From assembly GCF_014779765.1 (NCBI RefSeq), contig NZ_JACXZA010000005.1, positions 62,001-126,000 of the forward strand: a DNA stretch of 64,000 nucleotides, given 5' to 3'. Shown here piece by piece: positions 27,378-36,328 of this stretch. Made by a program: the position numbers and the translations under genes. Within the stretch, counting starts at the first letter, position 1; the number at the start of each line of letters is the position of its first letter. This DNA comes from Paenibacillus terricola. GTDB lineage: Bacteria > Bacillota > Bacilli > Paenibacillales > Paenibacillaceae. The notes beneath the pieces are model-generated. The model was given only the letters and a program-made list of their open reading frames with translations. It was not told the DNA's origin and ran no database searches.

Positions 27378-28178
27378 TTAATCTTGAAACTTAGCAGGAC
27401 GCTTCTCAATGAAGGCCGTAACGCCTTCGCGCATGGACTCTGTCTCGAACAATTCGCCGAACAGTTCGGTTTCCCGTTCTAGTCCCTCTTCGAGTGTACC
27501 GTCCAGGCCATCGTTGATTGCGGTTAGCGCTGCAGCGACGGATGCTGCGCTTCGGTCGTGGGCAATACGTTCTGCCCATTCGAGTGCTGCCTGGAGCAGT
27601 TGTTCACGCGGTACAGACTTGTTGACGAGGCCGATCTGTTCGGCCTGTTGACCCGTAACCGGTTGGCTGAGCAAGATCATCTCGGTTGCCTTCGCCTTGC
27701 CGATAAGCCGAGTCAGACGCTGCGTACCGCCGTAGCCTGGAATGAGTCCGAGATTGAGCTCAGGCAGTCCCAGCTGTGCCTCATCTGCCGCAATGCGCAG
27801 ATGGCAGCTAAGCGCCAGCTCCAATCCTCCGCCAAGCGCCGCTCCATTAATCGCGGCTATGACCGGTTTCTTCATCGTCTCGATGCGCCGGAACTTCTCT
27901 TGCACTGACCGTGCGAGCTGCGTTGCTGCTTGCGCATCTCCGAATGCACTAGTGAACTGCTTAATGTCAGCACCTGCTGCAAAGCATTTGCCTTCGCCGG
28001 TCAGGACGATCGCTTTCACTTCCGAATCGGCTGCAAGCTTATCGAGACATGCCGACAACTCGTCAATAACTTCCGTGCTTAACGCATTAACGGGCGGACG
28101 GTTCAACGTAACCGTTGCTACACGGTTCGCTAATTTTACCCCGACCATAGAATAGACGTACTCTTCTGCGGTAGACAT
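27378..28178 (-). CDS. Enoyl-CoA hydratase/isomerase family protein
   Basis: 266-aa crotonase-fold enzyme that hydrates enoyl-CoA in fatty or organic acid breakdown. Oxyanion-hole segments 'GKCFAAGADIKQF' (about 64-76) and 'NGAALGGGLELALSCHLRIA' (about 110-129) are present, with catalytic glutamates in GGGLELAL and in 'LGLPELNLGLIPGYGGTQRL'. AGGAGAGG precedes the ATG. No other beta-oxidation gene is adjacent, so the exact substrate is open. Confidence 0.88.
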   Translation of the reverse strand: MSTAEEYVYSMVGVKLANRVATVTLNRPPVNALSTEVIDELSACLDKLAADSEVKAIVLTGEGKCFAAGADIKQFTSAFGDAQAATQLARSVQEKFRRIETMKKPVIAAINGAALGGGLELALSCHLRIAADEAQLGLPELNLGLIPGYGGTQRLTRLIGKAKATEMILLSQPVTGQQAEQIGLVNKSVPREQLLQAALEWAERIAHDRSAASVAAALTAINDGLDGTLEEGLERETELFGELFETESMREGVTAFIEKRPAKFQD

Positions 28179-28272
28179 GGATAATCATCCTCTCCTGCAC
28201 CTGGGGTACAACACGAACAGCCCCTTCGATAGGGGCCCGCTCGGTCGAAATCGAATACTCCATTATACCATG

Positions 28273-28620
28273 CTACACGCGTTTCACCTGAAGCGTCTGA
28301 ACCGATTTGTTCGTGTAGGTTCCCCGCAGCGTCTCCTCTGACAAAAGGTTTAACTTCACCACGCTTGCCACCTTGCTTGCGTCCGACTTGGACAGCAGCC
28401 GCCACATATCCGCTTCAGGCAGCACATCGAACAATCTCGCATCATCATATTCTCTGCGCTCTTGAACGATAATCTTCGCTTGGTAGTCGCCCGCTTGCAA
28501 CTCGCCAGCCGGATTGCCATTACAATATGCAATGATGACGTTTCGCAGCGTCTCCAGCTGCTGCTCGATCTGTTTCTGCTGCTGCTTCAGCTCATAATAC
28601 TGACGAAATGTTTCCTCCAC
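28273..28620 (-). CDS. Small coiled-coil protein of unknown function
   Basis: 115 aa. The N-terminal ~30 residues are Gln/Glu-rich and helical ('YYELKQQQKQIEQQLETL'), followed by a compact domain ending in 'LRGTYTNKSVQTLQVKRV'. The GTG at 28620 is supported by GGGGAG about 8 nt upstream. The family is not recognised. It may be cotranscribed with the hydratase gene 95 nt downstream. Confidence 0.6.
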   Translation of the reverse strand: MEETFRQYYELKQQQKQIEQQLETLRNVIIAYCNGNPAGELQAGDYQAKIIVQERREYDDARLFDVLPEADMWRLLSKSDASKVASVVKLNLLSEETLRGTYTNKSVQTLQVKRV

Positions 28621-28724
28621 ACCATATCACTCCCCTACCATTATTCATCCCATTCTATGAATGAGCTCAGATAGGTAGAACAGTTAGGAGAGGTTTCATT
28701 GTTATTCACCAGCTTACTCTACAA

Positions 28725-29828
28725 CTACTGTCTGTTCGAGCTGCTCAATCGTTCTCCCAACTGACGAAAAGCTTCCCGGACCTTCTCCTGCGGCAGCTCC
28801 GCGTATCGATCGCCAATGCTCACCTCATAGTAGCAGACCGTACCCGTCTTAGGACGCAGCACATGCGTGAATCCGATGCCCGTCTGCTGTGTGATTTCGA
28901 TCAGGATCGGCTCCAGCTCCTCCTTCGGCCTCTCGGCATGCACATGAAACATATTCGAGACCGGCACCTGCGGCACCGTCCTTATCGCCGGGTGACAGCC
29001 ATTGTACAGCGCCGCCAACTCGACAGCTCCCTCATAATAGTCGGCCATGCGCGGCAATCGGAGATCCAAATAGTACTCAGCGCTTAAGAAATACGGGTAC
29101 AGGCTGATCAGATCGCCGCCGTGACGCCTTTTCCAAACCTTCGACTCTTCCGCAAAATCGTACTCCCCCGCCAGCACAGCCCCGGCAATGCCGCCAAGCC
29201 CCTTGTACACCGACACGTAAACACTATCGAACAAGCTGCAAATTTCCTCAGCCGATCGACCATAGTAGGGCGTAACCTCGAATAGCCTTGCGCCATCGAG
29301 ATGCAGCTTAATCCCTTTCGCGCGGCAATGCGCGGAGATCGCTTCGAGCTCGGCATAGTCAGGCAGTTGGCCGCCAATTTCCCGCTGCGGCAGTTCCAGC
29401 AGCAGGCAAGCAACATCGTCCGGCATGCCAAGGACATCGGATAGCAGCACTGGCCGTGTCGTATCCGCAAGCAGGATGGGCTCGAGATGATGCAGCTCCT
29501 TCAATCCGTCCTGCTCGTGGATCTCCAGATGGCACAGCGGATGATACGCAACTTTCTTGCTGCCGGCAGCATCTGACCAGATTCGAAGAGCGATCTGCTG
29601 CGCCATCGTGCCACTCGGGAAGAACACCGAAGCCGGTTTACCCAGCAGTTGGGCGAACCGATTCTGGAACTGTTCAATGACAGGGCCGCTCCCATATACG
29701 TCACTGTCGACATCGCCGTCAATCGTTTCGAACGCTTCCTTCAAAACATGTACATTTCGTTGCCCGTGGCCGTTCAACGGATACGGCGCATTATTATAAG
29801 CCTCAGCTAGCGTTACATCTAAACGCAT
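28725..29828 (-). CDS. Threonine aldolase-like PLP enzyme (beta-eliminating lyase family)
   Basis: 367 aa, fold type I PLP enzyme. Typical pieces: 'GDVDSDVYGSGPVIEQFQNRFA', 'FFPSGTMAQQIALR', 'KLHLDGARLFE' (cofactor Asp) and 'SVYKGLGGIAGAVL' with the PLP lysine at about residue 208. Low-specificity L-threonine aldolases split L-threonine or allo-threonine to glycine and acetaldehyde. The start at ATG 29828 has AAAGGAG upstream; the longer frame to 29915 adds an unrelated N-terminus. Confidence 0.85.
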   Translation of the reverse strand: MRLDVTLAEAYNNAPYPLNGHGQRNVHVLKEAFETIDGDVDSDVYGSGPVIEQFQNRFAQLLGKPASVFFPSGTMAQQIALRIWSDAAGSKKVAYHPLCHLEIHEQDGLKELHHLEPILLADTTRPVLLSDVLGMPDDVACLLLELPQREIGGQLPDYAELEAISAHCRAKGIKLHLDGARLFEVTPYYGRSAEEICSLFDSVYVSVYKGLGGIAGAVLAGEYDFAEESKVWKRRHGGDLISLYPYFLSAEYYLDLRLPRMADYYEGAVELAALYNGCHPAIRTVPQVPVSNMFHVHAERPKEELEPILIEITQQTGIGFTHVLRPKTGTVCYYEVSIGDRYAELPQEKVREAFRQLGERLSSSNRQ

Positions 29829-29902
29829 ATAGATCACCGCTCCTTTCCAGACACTGTGTTGTAGTGTCTGGCATTTGCGCGAATTCCATACCCATACATG
29901 CA

Positions 29903-29955
29903 CAAAGACCGCCAATCGAAGGACAAGCGACTTCGCTAATTGGGCGGTAGTCTTG
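29903..29955. other. Imperfect hairpin in a divergent intergenic region
   Basis: Arms at 29903-29921 and 29931-29955 pair as CAA(A)GAC/GTCTTG, ACCGCC/GGCGGT and CGAAG/CTTCG. It lies between two divergently transcribed genes, where a terminator is not expected. There is no long T-run directly after it. Confidence 0.45.
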
Positions 29956-30095
29956 CAAATTTTTATCTGGAAACTGTTTACAACAAATATGTTAATTGAT
30001 TAATATTGTTATATATTATTTAACTTGGACAAATAAACCATTTCAAACAAGACATTGCCATGCACGATCAAACTAATACGAAGAGGTTCGATTCG

Positions 30096-31478
30096 ATGAG
30101 AAGACGCCGATTAACGATTGCATTACTCTTATCAACCCTGCTGCTGCCGAATCTTCAAGCCTGCACTTCAACAACAGATGAATTGGATGTGGATGACAAG
30201 TTATTAGAAGACGATTCAAATCTAAACCTTGATCCGAATCCCGATTTGAAACTAACGCTTCGGTGGTACGGCAATAATGCGCGCGAGCTGCGGTACGGTG
30301 ACGAAGTTTATTTTGATAAAATCCGCCAGAAGTTCCCGAACATCGAGATCGAACGCTACGAGGAGTTCATGGACGATAAACGGCTGCAGCCTACGGGGTC
30401 AGAAGCCCCATGGCCGATGGATACTCTGACCGACATGCTCTCCGCTCACCAAGAGCCGGACATTATCGTCGCCTATACCGAGCTAATTCCGAAGCTATCC
30501 GAGCTAGGACTTCTATCCGATATGGAGGAATACGTATCGGCCAACAAACTCGACCTATCGCGATTCGAACCGGCTTTCATCGAACAAGTGCGCAGCTATT
30601 CGCCTGATGGTCAACTGCTCGCCGTTCCGTATATGCGCACCTTGCATGCAATGAGTTATAACAAAGTGTGGTTCGATAAGGCTCACATTCCTTATCCAAC
30701 AGACGGGATGACCTGGGAAGAGTGGATGCCGTGGGCAGCGAACATCAAGAAGAAATATGAGGAGATGAACGTTGGATCTACCTTGATATACGCCGTTAGC
30801 CATGCATTCGGTTACCCACTGCTCGCCTTGCAGCGTTCCGCATCTATACTTGATGCTGATACAGGGAAGGCCAATGTAACGAATGCCGATTGGACCGCAA
30901 TTGCTCGAATTATGCAGATCCACTACGGCTGGATTCATACCCCCTTCGAAGTGTATAACGGACCAAGTCAGCCATACCATAACACGCTGGAATACTCAAC
31001 AGACGGCTATGAATTAACCTATAAATTCATCAACTCTATATACGGGGAGCAATACTTTCAACAAAGCGACTGGGACATGGTTTCCTTCCCGACCTTCGAG
31101 GATAAGCCTGGCATCGGGCCTGATTTCGTCGGAGAGGTGCTCTCCGTCAATCCGAACAGCGAGCACCGGGAGGAAGCGTTCGAGGTGTTATCTTATCTCG
31201 TATCGGACGAGTTTCAGACTTGGAATGCCCGTCTAGGCAACGGTTCACCGCTGGCAGATCCGGCCATCAATGCCCAATTCGCCGTCGATAATTTATTCTA
31301 TTCAGGTAAGAACGTCCGCGCCTTCTTCCATAACCAACCTGCTAAGCCTGCCAAGAAGAATGCGAAGGAACCCAAAGCCGAGTATATGATGAATGGTCTC
31401 ATGGACGGATTCTACAATTCATCCAACCTTGTTGAGGAACAGCTGTACAATTTCGAAGAGAAATGGAATAATCGCTAA
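30096..31478 (+). CDS. ABC transporter extracellular solute-binding lipoprotein
   Basis: 460 aa from ATG 30096 (AGAGG about 10 nt upstream). Lipoprotein signal with Cys23 in LQAC. It has the layout of family 1 (carbohydrate-type) binding proteins: 'LTLRWYGNNARELRYGD', 'PDIIVAYTELIPKLSELGLLSDMEEY' (in pieces), 'AVPYMRTLHAMSYNKVWFDKA', 'YPTDGMTWEEW'. No permease or ATPase gene is next to it, so it is an orphan binding protein here; the ligand is unknown. Confidence 0.82.
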   Translation: MRRRRLTIALLLSTLLLPNLQACTSTTDELDVDDKLLEDDSNLNLDPNPDLKLTLRWYGNNARELRYGDEVYFDKIRQKFPNIEIERYEEFMDDKRLQPTGSEAPWPMDTLTDMLSAHQEPDIIVAYTELIPKLSELGLLSDMEEYVSANKLDLSRFEPAFIEQVRSYSPDGQLLAVPYMRTLHAMSYNKVWFDKAHIPYPTDGMTWEEWMPWAANIKKKYEEMNVGSTLIYAVSHAFGYPLLALQRSASILDADTGKANVTNADWTAIARIMQIHYGWIHTPFEVYNGPSQPYHNTLEYSTDGYELTYKFINSIYGEQYFQQSDWDMVSFPTFEDKPGIGPDFVGEVLSVNPNSEHREEAFEVLSYLVSDEFQTWNARLGNGSPLADPAINAQFAVDNLFYSGKNVRAFFHNQPAKPAKKNAKEPKAEYMMNGLMDGFYNSSNLVEEQLYNFEEKWNNR

Positions 31479-31503
31479 ATTATAAAACACGTATGCGATA
31501 TGC

Positions 31504-31555
31504 AAAAGGGCTCCCTGCCTGTCATCTTGCATGACGGTAGGAAGCCCTTCTATGT
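31504..31555. terminator. Bidirectional terminator between convergent lipoprotein genes
   Basis: AAGGGCT ... GTCAT-CTTGC-ATGAC ... AGCCCTT with an A-run before it and TCTATG after it. Confidence 0.8.
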
Positions 31556-31560
31556 GTGCA

Positions 31561-32313
31561 TTATTGCGCCGCAGCTCCAATGAACTTGCCTGCCAGGTCT
31601 GCTTTGCTAATCTCGAACTCCACATGATCGCCAAGCGCGCGCGGTACGGAAATGCTGATGCCCAGCGCGTCGTCCGTCCAATAAGAGAATACATTCAACA
31701 CGTTGCCGATTCCAATATCGTCGGCTTGTTTCATATAGGTAAGAAGCTCTGCATCAGACCAGTTGGTTAACTCGTTAGCTGCTTCCTTACTCAGATCCAG
31801 ACTCGGATCGAACGGAACGTACTTCGCTTGGTGCAGCAGCTTCACGAAGGAGTCATCCAGCTTGACGTTGTCCTTGAGCAGCATCTTCATTCCCGTTGTC
31901 AGATCCACATTGGTCGTAAAATAAATATTGTTCGGATGTGCAGCTCCTTTACTGTTCGCGTATCCGGTATATTGGATGCTGAGCACCTTATCATTCATCT
32001 GTTTCACTGTATAGTCGATGTCCATCGTCGTCTCGTTCGCAGCGTAGTAGCTGATCGCTTTGCGCGCTTCATTCTTGATCAGCGAATTAATCGTCTTCTC
32101 CCGCTTCGCATCCCCAAGATTCGTAACCTGCGGATACTGGATCTTCATCTCATGCTCGGTAAGAGCCGCACGTTCCAAGGATGGGGTTGCGGACTGACCT
32201 TCGCTAGTCGTCTGCTGAGCCGGCTCGGTAGTCCCCGTAGAATTCTCAGTTTTATCGCTGCTGCAAGCCGTTAAGAGCGCTATTAATATAAAGATGATGC
32301 TTAATCTAGCCAT
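31561..32313 (-). CDS. Lipoprotein with DUF3298/RsiV-like domain
   Basis: 250 aa. Lipobox LLTAC with Cys17, then a Thr/Ser/Glu linker. The rest resembles the DUF4163/DUF3298 pair found in PdaC and anti-sigma RsiV ('QYPQVTNLGDAKREKTINSL', 'YTGYANSKGAAHPNNIYFT', 'VDLTTGMKMLLKD', 'FEISKADLAGKF'). It is likely extracellular; the ligand is unknown. The ATG at 32313 is chosen because AGGAG is 7 nt upstream of it and only 1 nt from the alternative ATG at 32319. Confidence 0.72.
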   Translation of the reverse strand: MARLSIIFILIALLTACSSDKTENSTGTTEPAQQTTSEGQSATPSLERAALTEHEMKIQYPQVTNLGDAKREKTINSLIKNEARKAISYYAANETTMDIDYTVKQMNDKVLSIQYTGYANSKGAAHPNNIYFTTNVDLTTGMKMLLKDNVKLDDSFVKLLHQAKYVPFDPSLDLSKEAANELTNWSDAELLTYMKQADDIGIGNVLNVFSYWTDDALGISISVPRALGDHVEFEISKADLAGKFIGAAAQ

Positions 32314-32485
32314 GTTCATTCTCCTTCGATCATACTTGAATGAACCGTACTGTGTCGTATAAGGACGACGACAGACGTTTCACCTTGCCACTTCCCATTA
32401 TCCTCATTATAGAACACGGTCATTCGCTTCGAGTGCCGATATTGTGAGGATAATTCGACGAAGGAGTATACGAATGATGTCTGAT

Positions 32486-33886
32486 CTATGCAGAAATCGG
32501 TATCCTGACGATAAATGCGCTGCCTTGTCCCAACCTGCTTGCTACCTGGATCGTGCCGCCGCAAGCCGCTGCGATACGCTTCGCAATGGCAAGACCAAGC
32601 CCGTGTCCGCCGAGATGTCGGGAACGCGTCTTGTCCTCTCGGTAGAATCGTTCGAATATTTTCTCCTGCTCCTCTGCAGGAATGCCGATGCCTTGATCGA
32701 TTACGGCGATGGCGAGAACGCGATGGCCTCGCTGCTTCTCCTCGGCCAGCTTCACGCGTACAAGCGTGCCGGACGGTGAATATTTCACCGCATTGTCGAC
32801 CAGTATGACGAGCAGTTGGAGAAGCCGCTGCTCATCGCCGTACACCAGCAGCTTGTCCGGCGCATCCAAGTCATGCAGAATCTGCTTCGCTTCGAACAAT
32901 GGCGCAAGACCGTGCAATGTCCGCTCCGCGCTTGCCCGAAGATCGAATTGCGTGAGCTGCAGCTGCTCTGCCCCTGAATCCGAACGGGCCAAATATAGCA
33001 GGTCGCCGACCAAACGCGTCATCCCTTTGACTTCATCCTTCATATAGCCGAGCGTCCGCGTTTCGAATCGGTCTTCGTCTTCGTTCTCGTTCGGCGCAGC
33101 TTGTCTGCGCATCCCTAGCGTCTCGATCGAAGACATCAGTACGCTAAGCGGCGTACGCAGCTCATGCGAGGCGTCGGCGACGAATTCTCGTTGCCGCGCA
33201 AGCGACTGCGCGATCGGAATCATGGCTCGCTTGGACATGAGGTGGCTGACGAAGACGCACGCGACGGCAAACAGCAGCGTCAGACCGCCAAGCACCAGCG
33301 CAGCGGTTCGCAGCATCTCTTCCTGCGCGCTAATGTCGACGCCGACATACAGTGTTCCGATATTGCGGCCGGCAGCGGTCAGTTCCCGGCTTGCCACAAG
33401 GAATGACGTTCGCTCCTCCTGTTGGCCGTCATGATCTCGGAAGAACAAGCGGCTTTGCGTTTCAAGCTTTACCTTGCGAGGCTTATCGTCTCTTGCGCCC
33501 CATCCTTCTAATGCTCGCAGCGCTTGCGAACGAATCCCGCTCTGGCTCTCGTTGCCCAAGACGAGACTTCCCTGCTGATCCACCCAATAATAGAATGCTT
33601 GATCGGCGCCTATCTCGAACGAATTGTCCTTCTTATCGTTAAACTGGTTGGCTCGCATATTTCCGTAGTTTTCTTGCACGAATCGGAGCTCATCATCAAG
33701 CAGCGCATTCAGCTTGTTCTCCCGCTCGCTGCGGGCGGATTGCTGAAACAACGAGTAAGCGGCAGCAGCGAACAATCCGAGGAACAACAACAGCAAGGCA
33801 CTGTATTGTGCGGTCAAACGCCAACGCGTCCGTTTGATCACATCGTTATGCAGGCTGCCTTTACGTCTGTCTTTTCCCCTAAGCAT
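32486..33886 (-). CDS. Sensor histidine kinase
   Basis: 466 aa. Two membrane helices (about 24-44 and 192-212) enclose an extracellular sensor, then HisKA with the phospho-acceptor His at about 242 in 'ASHELRTPLSVLMSS', and HATPase motifs 'ILVDNAVKYSPSG', 'VIDQGIGIPAEEQEKIFERFY', 'GGHGLGLAIAKRIA'. It overlaps the response regulator gene by 8 nt. Divergent from a membrane protein-PspA pair, so an envelope stress role is plausible. Confidence 0.92.
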   Translation of the reverse strand: MLRGKDRRKGSLHNDVIKRTRWRLTAQYSALLLLFLGLFAAAAYSLFQQSARSERENKLNALLDDELRFVQENYGNMRANQFNDKKDNSFEIGADQAFYYWVDQQGSLVLGNESQSGIRSQALRALEGWGARDDKPRKVKLETQSRLFFRDHDGQQEERTSFLVASRELTAAGRNIGTLYVGVDISAQEEMLRTAALVLGGLTLLFAVACVFVSHLMSKRAMIPIAQSLARQREFVADASHELRTPLSVLMSSIETLGMRRQAAPNENEDEDRFETRTLGYMKDEVKGMTRLVGDLLYLARSDSGAEQLQLTQFDLRASAERTLHGLAPLFEAKQILHDLDAPDKLLVYGDEQRLLQLLVILVDNAVKYSPSGTLVRVKLAEEKQRGHRVLAIAVIDQGIGIPAEEQEKIFERFYREDKTRSRHLGGHGLGLAIAKRIAAACGGTIQVASRLGQGSAFIVRIPISA

Positions 33887-34553
33887 GGATTCGGTACCCG
33901 ACGCCGCGTACGCTTTCGATCAACCCTTTGTGCCCGGCAATCTCCAGCTTCTTGCGCGCCAGCTTAACAGTCGCATCGACAGCCTTAGGGGTAACATCCG
34001 AATCGTATCCCCAGATGCGATCCAGAATCAGCTCGCGAGTGAGCACCCTCCCGCGGTTAACCGCTAGAAGATCGATAATCTGGAACTCTCTTGTCGTCAG
34101 CGAGATTCGCTGGTCCCCCAGCTGGACTTCATGGCTGGCTCGATTCAACCGAATCTCTCCCAATTGCACCATCTCCTCCATAAGAGGCGCGAAGTTGCGC
34201 CGGGTTAACGCGCGGACTCTGGCCAACAGCTCGTCCACCTCAAAAGGCTTCACCAGGTAGTCGTCTGCACCTGCATCGAGCCCCGTAACGCGATCTTGCA
34301 ACGAATCGCGGGCGGTCAACATCAGTATCGCCCCCGCATAATGGGCTTGGCGCAGCTTGCGGCATGTCGAAGCTCCATCGCCCTCCGGCATCATCCAATC
34401 CAGCAGCACCACGTCATAGGTTGAGGCAAGCGCATAGTCGTATGCATCGCTGCCTGTCATTACCCAATCCACTCGCCCGCCGGTCTTGGCTTCCATCATA
34501 TGAACAATCAATTCGCCAAGGCGAGTATCATCTTCCGCTAATAGAAGGTTCAT
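33879..34553 (-). CDS. OmpR/PhoB-family response regulator
   Basis: 224 aa. Receiver domain with acidic pocket 'LLAEDD', phosphorylated Asp in 'VVLLDWMMPEGDG' and Lys in 'DYLVKPFEVDELLARV'. C-terminal winged helix 'ISLTTREFQIIDLLAVNRGRV' and 'VDATVKLARKKL'. The ATG at 34553 has AGAGG 9 nt upstream; the in-frame TTG at 34562 leaves no spacing. Partner of the overlapping histidine kinase. Confidence 0.92.
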   Translation of the reverse strand: MNLLLAEDDTRLGELIVHMMEAKTGGRVDWVMTGSDAYDYALASTYDVVLLDWMMPEGDGASTCRKLRQAHYAGAILMLTARDSLQDRVTGLDAGADDYLVKPFEVDELLARVRALTRRNFAPLMEEMVQLGEIRLNRASHEVQLGDQRISLTTREFQIIDLLAVNRGRVLTRELILDRIWGYDSDVTPKAVDATVKLARKKLEIAGHKGLIESVRGVGYRIHA

Positions 34554-34617
34554 CCCTATCAACCTCTCTGATCTTTGCTATCGTTTCTACTAAATGACTG
34601 CCTATAAGATAGCAAGC

Positions 34618-34639
34618 AAAGATGAAAGAAAGATGAAGA
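34618..34639. promoter_or_regulatory. Candidate response-regulator box: 11-bp direct repeats
   Basis: AAAGATGAAAG and AAAGATGAAGA are tandem direct repeats with an 11-bp period (GATGAA at 34621 and 34632). OmpR/PhoB-type regulators bind repeats with this period. It sits between the divergent two-component operon and the membrane protein-PspA pair. Confidence 0.5.
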
Positions 34640-34764
34640 CAAGCTGATAGTAAATTGAAAGTTGGCAACGTGATCGAAAGCGGACTTATGGAACTTCCTT
34701 TCACCGTTTTTTCACCAAAGGGCGATATTCTTGGGTTGTAAAGAAAACGAGGAGGTGAACATGA

Positions 34765-35289
34765 ATGAAATCAACGAGATGGAAAATGTTAAAATGGCCG
34801 TTTCTCGCTGCAATTGGAGTTTTCGTGCTAATCATCTGCTCTGGTTGGACGCACGGCGGCCACCCGGGCTTCGGGCAGGAGACAGGCTTCGGACATGGCG
34901 GCGGTTCATTCAGAAGTGGCGATGGGATGTTGGTGCAGCGCATTCGCGTCACCGAGCATGACAGAGACGGGTTCGGACTGATCGGCTTGCTGGCGAAGCT
35001 CGGCGTATTGTTGATCGGGGCTGCGCTGTTTGCAAAGGGAAAATCGCTGCTGAAATGGATTGGCGGACTCATGGCAATCGTCGCGCTGTGGTCGCTTCTA
35101 TCCTTCTGGACGATTGTCATTGCAGCTGTCGTAATCGGCGCTTACATCTATATTCGCAGGAGAAGCAAAGGCGGATCCGACATCGAGATGACACCTTCGG
35201 CGGAATGGCTTACGGCATCCGTACCACACAATGATGTTCACATCTTGGATCAATGGGAAAGGCAACTCAATAAGGAGGCGAAACAATAA
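34765..35289 (+). CDS. Membrane protein, LiaI-like partner of PspA
   Basis: 174 aa. One N-terminal helix (about 10-27), a Gly/His-rich stretch ('HGGHPGFGQETGFGHGGGSF'), then two to three helices (about 72-130) and a cytoplasmic tail. The pair 'small membrane protein + PspA/LiaH' matches LiaIH, where LiaI anchors LiaH at the membrane; assignment by context only. GGAGG lies 9 nt before this ATG; an ATG 4 nt earlier starts a different, short frame. TAATG overlap with pspA. Confidence 0.65.
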   Translation: MKSTRWKMLKWPFLAAIGVFVLIICSGWTHGGHPGFGQETGFGHGGGSFRSGDGMLVQRIRVTEHDRDGFGLIGLLAKLGVLLIGAALFAKGKSLLKWIGGLMAIVALWSLLSFWTIVIAAVVIGAYIYIRRRSKGGSDIEMTPSAEWLTASVPHNDVHILDQWERQLNKEAKQ

Positions 35290-35972
35290 TGGGTATTTTC
35301 AAACGTGTCAAAACAATCGTACAGTCCGACGTGCATGGTTATCTGGATCGAATCGAGGATCCGGTCAATATGGTGAAGCAATATATCCGCGATCTTGAAG
35401 AGCAGCTGGACCGCGCAGCGGAGGCTTTAACCCAGCAACTGCTTGTCGAGCGAAAGCATGCCGCGCTTATCGAGCAGACGGAAGCGCTGCTTGCCAAACG
35501 CAGTCACCAAGCTGAACTTGCGGTTGACAGAGGCGAGGACGCGATCGCACAGATTGCGATTCGAGAGAAGCTGATTCTTCAAGAACGGCTTACGCAGTAT
35601 CGCAGCCAATTCGAAGCCTTGCAGCAGCAGACGGTACAGCTGAAGGAGCAGATCGTACAGTTGAAGCATACGTACGATGCGCTGCAAGCCAAGAAGCACT
35701 ATCTGATTGCGAGAGTGCAAACCGCCGAGGCGCTGAAGGGCGTGAACGGCACGCTGCACAGCTTCGATCCTCGGCAAGCCGTGCGCGGATTCGCGCGGAT
35801 GGAAGAGAAGGTATGGCAATTGGAAGCGGAAGCGACCGCGCGCAAGGAAGTGCAGGCAATAACGAGCCAGGCTTCTGGCAACGCGCTGCAGGACAAGCTT
35901 CAAGACAGCGTGCTCCTGGAGCTGGATGCGTTAAAGCGTCAGCGCCAGGAGAAGGAGCTCAAGCAGCTGTGA
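35289..35972 (+). CDS. PspA/IM30 family protein (LiaH-like)
   Basis: 227 aa, almost entirely coiled coil. The opening 'MGIFKRVKTIVQSDVHGYLDRIEDPVNMVKQ' (in pieces) and the long Gln/Glu/Ala-rich helices are typical of the PspA/Vipp1/LiaH ESCRT-III-like family, which form rings on stressed membranes. Translationally coupled to the membrane protein before it and probably controlled by the divergent two-component system. Confidence 0.9.
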   Translation: MGIFKRVKTIVQSDVHGYLDRIEDPVNMVKQYIRDLEEQLDRAAEALTQQLLVERKHAALIEQTEALLAKRSHQAELAVDRGEDAIAQIAIREKLILQERLTQYRSQFEALQQQTVQLKEQIVQLKHTYDALQAKKHYLIARVQTAEALKGVNGTLHSFDPRQAVRGFARMEEKVWQLEAEATARKEVQAITSQASGNALQDKLQDSVLLELDALKRQRQEKELKQL

Positions 35973-35995
35973 GCCAAGCCGCGGCATCCCGTACG

Positions 35996-36068
35996 GCAGG
36001 CAGGCTGGTTCGAGCCTGCCTGCCTGGGGAACACGAAAAACCGACCATCGCTGATGGTCGGTTTTTCG
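35996..36068 (+). terminator. Tandem hairpins ending the pspA operon
   Basis: First hairpin GGCAGGCAGGCT ... AGCCTGCCTGCC (about 35996-36026) has no T-run. The second, AAAAACCGACCATC-GCT-GATGGTCGGTTTTT (36036-36066), is a canonical terminator and could act both ways. Confidence 0.85.
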
Positions 36069-36078
36069 AGATGACGGC

Positions 36079-36264
36079 TTACAAGGACCAATCGTCATCC
36101 TCGTAACGAGCGACAATAAGTGCTTTGATACCTATTTCCTCACTTGAATGAATTGCCTTCTCATGTTGATGCAAGTTTATGGAAACAGAACGATTGACTA
36201 TTTGTTTGTTAAGGTCTTCTACCATTGTGGTTAACTCACAATTAAGTGCAATGTACCGCACCAA
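36079..36264 (-). pseudogene. Small ORF, probable remnant of an immunity-like gene
   Basis: Up to 61 codons, ending 'KALIVARYEDDDWSL'. The frame runs upstream into the terminator of the next gene and has only TTG/GTG starts without a ribosome site, so the 5' end seems lost. No family is recognised. Confidence 0.3.
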
Positions 36265-36302
36265 AAAAAAGACCTTGAATGGTATAAGCCATTCAAGGTC
36301 TC
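36263..36302 (-). terminator. Terminator of the 114-aa ORF
   Basis: On the minus strand AGACCTTGAATGG-CTTAT-ACCATTCAAGGTCT followed by TTTTTT. Confidence 0.85.
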
Positions 36303-36328
36303 TGGGGTTACAATAGCACTACTATCGA

